Below, one piece after another: positions 61,599 to 64,000 of a DNA stretch of 64,000 bases. The notes below the pieces were generated by a model. That model was not told the DNA's origin. It saw only the letters and a list, made by a program, of their open reading frames with translations, and did not search any database. This DNA is from Mesorhizobium sp. LHD-90. Lineage in GTDB: Bacteria; Pseudomonadota; Alphaproteobacteria; Rhizobiales; Rhizobiaceae. The position numbers and the translations under genes are program-made. Positions within the stretch are counted from its first letter, which is position 1, and every line of letters begins with the position of its first letter. The stretch covers positions 186,001 to 250,000 of the forward strand of contig NZ_JAVFVV010000007.1 in NCBI RefSeq assembly GCF_030929505.1, in the 5' to 3' direction.

Positions 61599-62660
61599 AT
61601 GGGGCTTCACCGCAGCGAATTGCCCGCCGATGTGACCGGCCTGCTTCGCGCCGGAACCGTCATTCCGGCGCAGCCGTTGGCGCTCGACGCGGGGCGGCGG
61701 TTCGATCCGAAACGGCAGCGGGCGCTGACCCGCTATTATGTCGACGCCGGCGCGGGCGGGCTGGCGGTCGGGGTTCATACGACGCAATTCGAGATTCGCG
61801 ATGTCGGGCTCTATGAGCCGGTGCTGTCGCTGGCGATGAAGGCCGCGCGCGAATGGACCGGCCGGCCGCTGGTGATGATCGCCGGCGTCGTCGGCCCCAC
61901 CGACCAGGCTATCCGAGAGGCGCGCACCGCCGTGGATCTCGGTTACCATGCCGGTCTGCTCAGCCTCGCCGCGTTGAAGGGCCGGTCGGAAGACGAGATC
62001 ATCGCGCATTGCCGGCGCGTGGCAGAGGAGATCCCGGTGGTCGGCTTTTATCTCCAGCCTGCCGTCGGCGGGTTGCCGCTGGACGCCAAATTCTGGAAGC
62101 GGTTCTGCGAGATCGACAATGTCGTGGCGATCAAGGCGGCACCCTTCAATCGCTACCGCACCATCGACGTCATGCGCGGCCTGGTCGAGGCGCAGGCGGA
62201 AGAGCGCATCACGCTCTACACAGGCAATGACGACCACATCGTGCTCGACCTCGCGATTCCTTTTTCGATCCCGCGTGATGGCGCTGCCGTGACGGTGCGG
62301 TTTCGCGGCGGACTGCTAGGCCACTGGTCGGTGTGGACGCGCGGTGCCGTGCAACTGCTCGACCGGATCAAGCGGGCGGTGGCGGCAGGCGCCATTCCGG
62401 ACGAACTTCTGGCGCTCGACGCGCGTGTCACCGACTGCAACGCCGCCTTCTTCGACGTCGCCAACGATTTCCGCGGCTGCGTCGCCGGCTGCCACGAGGT
62501 GTTGCGCCGTCAGGGGCTTCTGGACGGAATCTGGTGTCTGAACCCGCAGGAGGGGCTCAGCCCCGGCCAGGCGGAAGAGATCGACCGCGTGTGCCGGGTG
62601 CATGCCGGTTTGGCGGACGATGACTTCGTGAGAGAGAATCGGGAGCGATGGTTGGCCTGA
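61599..62660 (+). CDS. Dihydrodipicolinate synthase (DapA) family aldolase/lyase
   Basis: A 353-residue class I aldolase of the DapA/NAL superfamily. Schiff-base Lys179 lies in VVAIKAAPFNRYRT and catalytic Tyr151 in VVGFYLQPAVGG, with the same 28-residue spacing as in E. coli DapA. At 353 residues it is about 60 longer than true DapA, with a Cys-containing C-terminal extension (NDFRGCVAGCHEVLRRQG), so lysine biosynthesis is not its role. Members of such side branches cleave or dehydrate sugar acids or other keto acids, often releasing pyruvate. It is preceded by a copy of the cluster's TetR operator. Confidence 0.9.
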   Translation: MGLHRSELPADVTGLLRAGTVIPAQPLALDAGRRFDPKRQRALTRYYVDAGAGGLAVGVHTTQFEIRDVGLYEPVLSLAMKAAREWTGRPLVMIAGVVGPTDQAIREARTAVDLGYHAGLLSLAALKGRSEDEIIAHCRRVAEEIPVVGFYLQPAVGGLPLDAKFWKRFCEIDNVVAIKAAPFNRYRTIDVMRGLVEAQAEERITLYTGNDDHIVLDLAIPFSIPRDGAAVTVRFRGGLLGHWSVWTRGAVQLLDRIKRAVAAGAIPDELLALDARVTDCNAAFFDVANDFRGCVAGCHEVLRRQGLLDGIWCLNPQEGLSPGQAEEIDRVCRVHAGLADDDFVRENRERWLA

Positions 62661-62966
62661 GAGTACGCACGGAGGGCGACCAATGGGTGCGTCCTTCGAG
62701 GCTCGCCCGTGAAGGCTTTCTTTCATATTTTCAACGCTTCGCGGGCTCGCACCTCAGGATGAGGGCGGACGTTCCAGCAGCGCTAACCTTCAACCTACTG
62801 CGACTTCTCGCGGCCGAACTCCTGATAGCTTCTGCCATGGACTTTTGCGATTGGCGTGCCGGCACAACCTCCCTCATCCTGAGGTGCGAGCCCGCAAGGC
62901 TTTTGAAGTTTGTAAGGACCCTTTGCGGGCGAGCCTCGAAGGACGCACCCGACATTGTGAAACGGC
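62661..62966. other. Convergent gap filled by a nested palindromic element
   Basis: No gene is seen. Almost the whole gap between the convergent aldolase and isochorismatase genes is the palindromic repeat at 62685-62950. Confidence 0.6.
62685..62950. repeat. 266-bp nested palindromic element
   Basis: Two sets of perfect 25-base inverted arms are nested: an outer pair (62685-62709 with 62926-62950, containing GTGCGTCCTTCGAGGCTCGC) and an inner pair (62741-62765 with 62871-62895, containing GCTCGCACCTCAGGATGAG). The central 105 bases are not paired. Similar GTGCGTCC...CTCAGGATGAGG repeats are common in Rhizobiales genomes. Lying between two convergent stops, it may also act as a bidirectional transcription barrier. 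Confidence 0.85.
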
Positions 62967-63644
62967 CTAGGATTTTCCCGCCGTCTTCAACCACCCCAGC
63001 GCCGTCCCACTATCCGCCACCCAGCCGAATTTCATCGCGAAATTCCTGAGCGTCGCGGCCTGGAGGTCGGGCGCGAAGGAGGAGACGCCGTCGGAGATCA
63101 GCGTCGTGCGGTAGCCGTGATGGAATGCCTCGCGTGCGGTTTCCTCGACGCAGATCTGCGCGACCGTGCCAGTCACCAGCAGTGAGCGCACGCCGAGCGC
63201 CTTGAGCCGGGCGTCGAGGTCGGTGGCATGAAATGAGCCGTAGCCGAACTTGTCGATGACCGCTTCGCCAGGCTGCGGCGCCAGTTCGGCGATGACATCG
63301 CCGCATTCCAGTTCGCCATCGGCATCCGCGTAGGTGCGCTTCACACCCTTCCAGCAGCATTTCACCTCCGCCTGGCATTGACGCGACCAGAGCCACATCA
63401 GTTCCGGCGTGTCGCGGGCATAGAAGCGCGTGTAGACCACCGGCCGTCCGAGCGCGCGGAAGGCGGCGATCAGCCGACGGATCGGCTCGATTGTCGCGCG
63501 CGCATCCGGCACCTCCAGCGGTGCGCCGATGCGCACGAAATCGTTCTGCATGTCGACGATGAGCAGAGCGGCATCCGCAACCCGCTCGGCCGGAGGCACG
63601 TCGGCTGCGTCTTTCCACTCACTCGATATGGCAGCGGCGGACAT
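62967..63644 (-). CDS. Isochorismatase-family cysteine hydrolase
   Basis: 225 residues with the family's complete catalytic triad: Asp31 (LLIVDMQNDF), Lys132 (VIDKFGYGSF) and Cys165 (VTGTVAQICVEETARE), with the cis-peptide V-A before the Cys region. Relatives include nicotinamidase, N-carbamoylsarcosine amidase, RutB and biuret hydrolase, so an amide or ureido bond is the likely target. I choose ATG 63644; a GTG at 63677 is possible. A TetR operator core lies 67-78 bases upstream, so it should be co-regulated with the aldolase and the amidase operon. Confidence 0.9.
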   Translation of the reverse strand: MSAAAISSEWKDAADVPPAERVADAALLIVDMQNDFVRIGAPLEVPDARATIEPIRRLIAAFRALGRPVVYTRFYARDTPELMWLWSRQCQAEVKCCWKGVKRTYADADGELECGDVIAELAPQPGEAVIDKFGYGSFHATDLDARLKALGVRSLLVTGTVAQICVEETAREAFHHGYRTTLISDGVSSFAPDLQAATLRNFAMKFGWVADSGTALGWLKTAGKS

Positions 63645-63710
63645 GGCGGATCCGGTTTCGAGGGCTGGTCGAAGCACGATGGATCAGCGTGCAAGGTGAG
63701 TCAACGTCTT

Positions 63711-63722
63711 CCAACCGGTTGG
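63711..63722. promoter_or_regulatory. TetR-type operator, copy 3
   Basis: CCAACCGGTTGG is a perfect 12-base palindrome. On the plus strand its right flank TTGA also matches the other copies, while the left flank differs (TT instead of AA). It lies upstream of the isochorismatase-family gene on the minus strand and about 115 bases before the SorC-type gene on the plus strand. Confidence 0.75.
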
Positions 63723-63835
63723 TTGATTAGCCGGCGATCAGGACCCGCCGGTCCTGCAAATCGCGCGTTGACACATGTGAAAAATTTTGCAACGTTTGAA
63801 AAAATTATCAAGCCACGCCGACAGAGCCTGGACGA

Positions 63836-64000
63836 ATGGCAGGGATTGGAAACGGCCTTCGCGACGATGAAAGCAGCATGGCGACGCGCGCCGCCTGGCT
63901 GCATTATGCCGGCGGGCTGACCCAATCGGAGGTCGCCAAGCGCCTCGGCCTCACCAGCCTCAAGGCGCACCGGCTGATTACCAGGGCCAACCAGGACGGG
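63836..64000 (+). CDS. SorC/DeoR-type sugar-binding transcriptional regulator, 5' part
   Basis: The last 55 codons of the window begin MAGIGNGLRDDESSMATRAA and continue WLHYAGGLTQSEVAKRLGLT, then SLKAHRLITRANQDG. This is the N-terminal helix-turn-helix of SorC-family regulators, in which a short leader is followed by the xRAAWLYYxxGLTQxEVAxxLGLS motif. I take ATG 63836; ATG 63878 is in the same frame. The effector domain, which senses phosphorylated sugars, lies beyond the window. Such regulators usually control an adjacent sugar or polyol operon. Confidence 0.8.
   Translation, partial: MAGIGNGLRDDESSMATRAAWLHYAGGLTQSEVAKRLGLTSLKAHRLITRANQDG

Overview
The window is high-GC chromosomal DNA with dense genes, short intergenic gaps and several GC-rich palindromic repeats. 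Gene content (fdsGBA-fdhD-fdsD formate dehydrogenase, dmeRF, many ABC uptake systems, CoxG-like and MttB-like orphans) and the repeat style point to an alphaproteobacterium of the Rhizobiales, most like Mesorhizobium or another Phyllobacteriaceae member. That assignment is an inference. No rRNA, tRNA, CRISPR array, prophage or insertion sequence was found.

Layout. 1-2.7 kb: the 3' end of a choloylglycine-hydrolase-family gene, an NADPH-dependent FMN reductase and a luciferase-like flavin monooxygenase. 2.9-10.2 kb (minus strand): an NAD-dependent molybdenum formate dehydrogenase operon in the order LysR regulator, fdsG, fdsB, fdsA, fdhD, fdsD, with a candidate LysR site next to fdsG. 10.2-14.3 kb: small stress or housekeeping genes (SnoaL-like, two PhnB/VOC proteins, the Mrp/ApbC iron-sulfur carrier, a lipoprotein, a CoxG-like protein). 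14.4-19.0 kb: a carbohydrate ABC importer (ATPase, Tat-exported binding protein, two permeases) behind a LacI-type operator. 19.2-26.5 kb: a secreted subtilase, an orphan MttB-like methyltransferase, the dmeRF nickel/cobalt efflux pair, and AraC and MocR regulators. 26.7-33.6 kb: pgi, a HAD phosphatase, a membrane-anchored LuxR-type regulator, an outer-membrane-type protein and an RTX calcium-binding protein. 33.7-42.3 kb: a METTL20-type methyltransferase, an HSL-type esterase, a TetR/SDR divergent pair, a serine hydrolase, a GST, a MerR regulator and an acyl-CoA ligase. 42.6-48.6 kb: a peptide/opine-type ABC importer (binding protein, two permeases, two ATPases) interrupted by a small gene on the other strand, followed by a DUF2865-like secreted protein.

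The most interesting part is 50.2-63.7 kb. A TetR repressor of the RutR/YcdC type (60804-61499) sits among four transcription units that share a 16-bp palindrome, AACCAACCGGTTGGTT, or a close variant. The sites lie upstream of (a) a GMC oxidoreductase, amidase, epimerase and GNAT operon, (b) a four-gene ribose-type ABC importer, (c) a DapA-family aldolase/lyase and (d) an isochorismatase-family amidohydrolase. I read this as one locally regulated uptake-and-degradation system for an unidentified amide- or nitrogen-containing compound with an alcohol group. The substrate cannot be read from sequence. The window ends inside a SorC-type sugar-responsive regulator.
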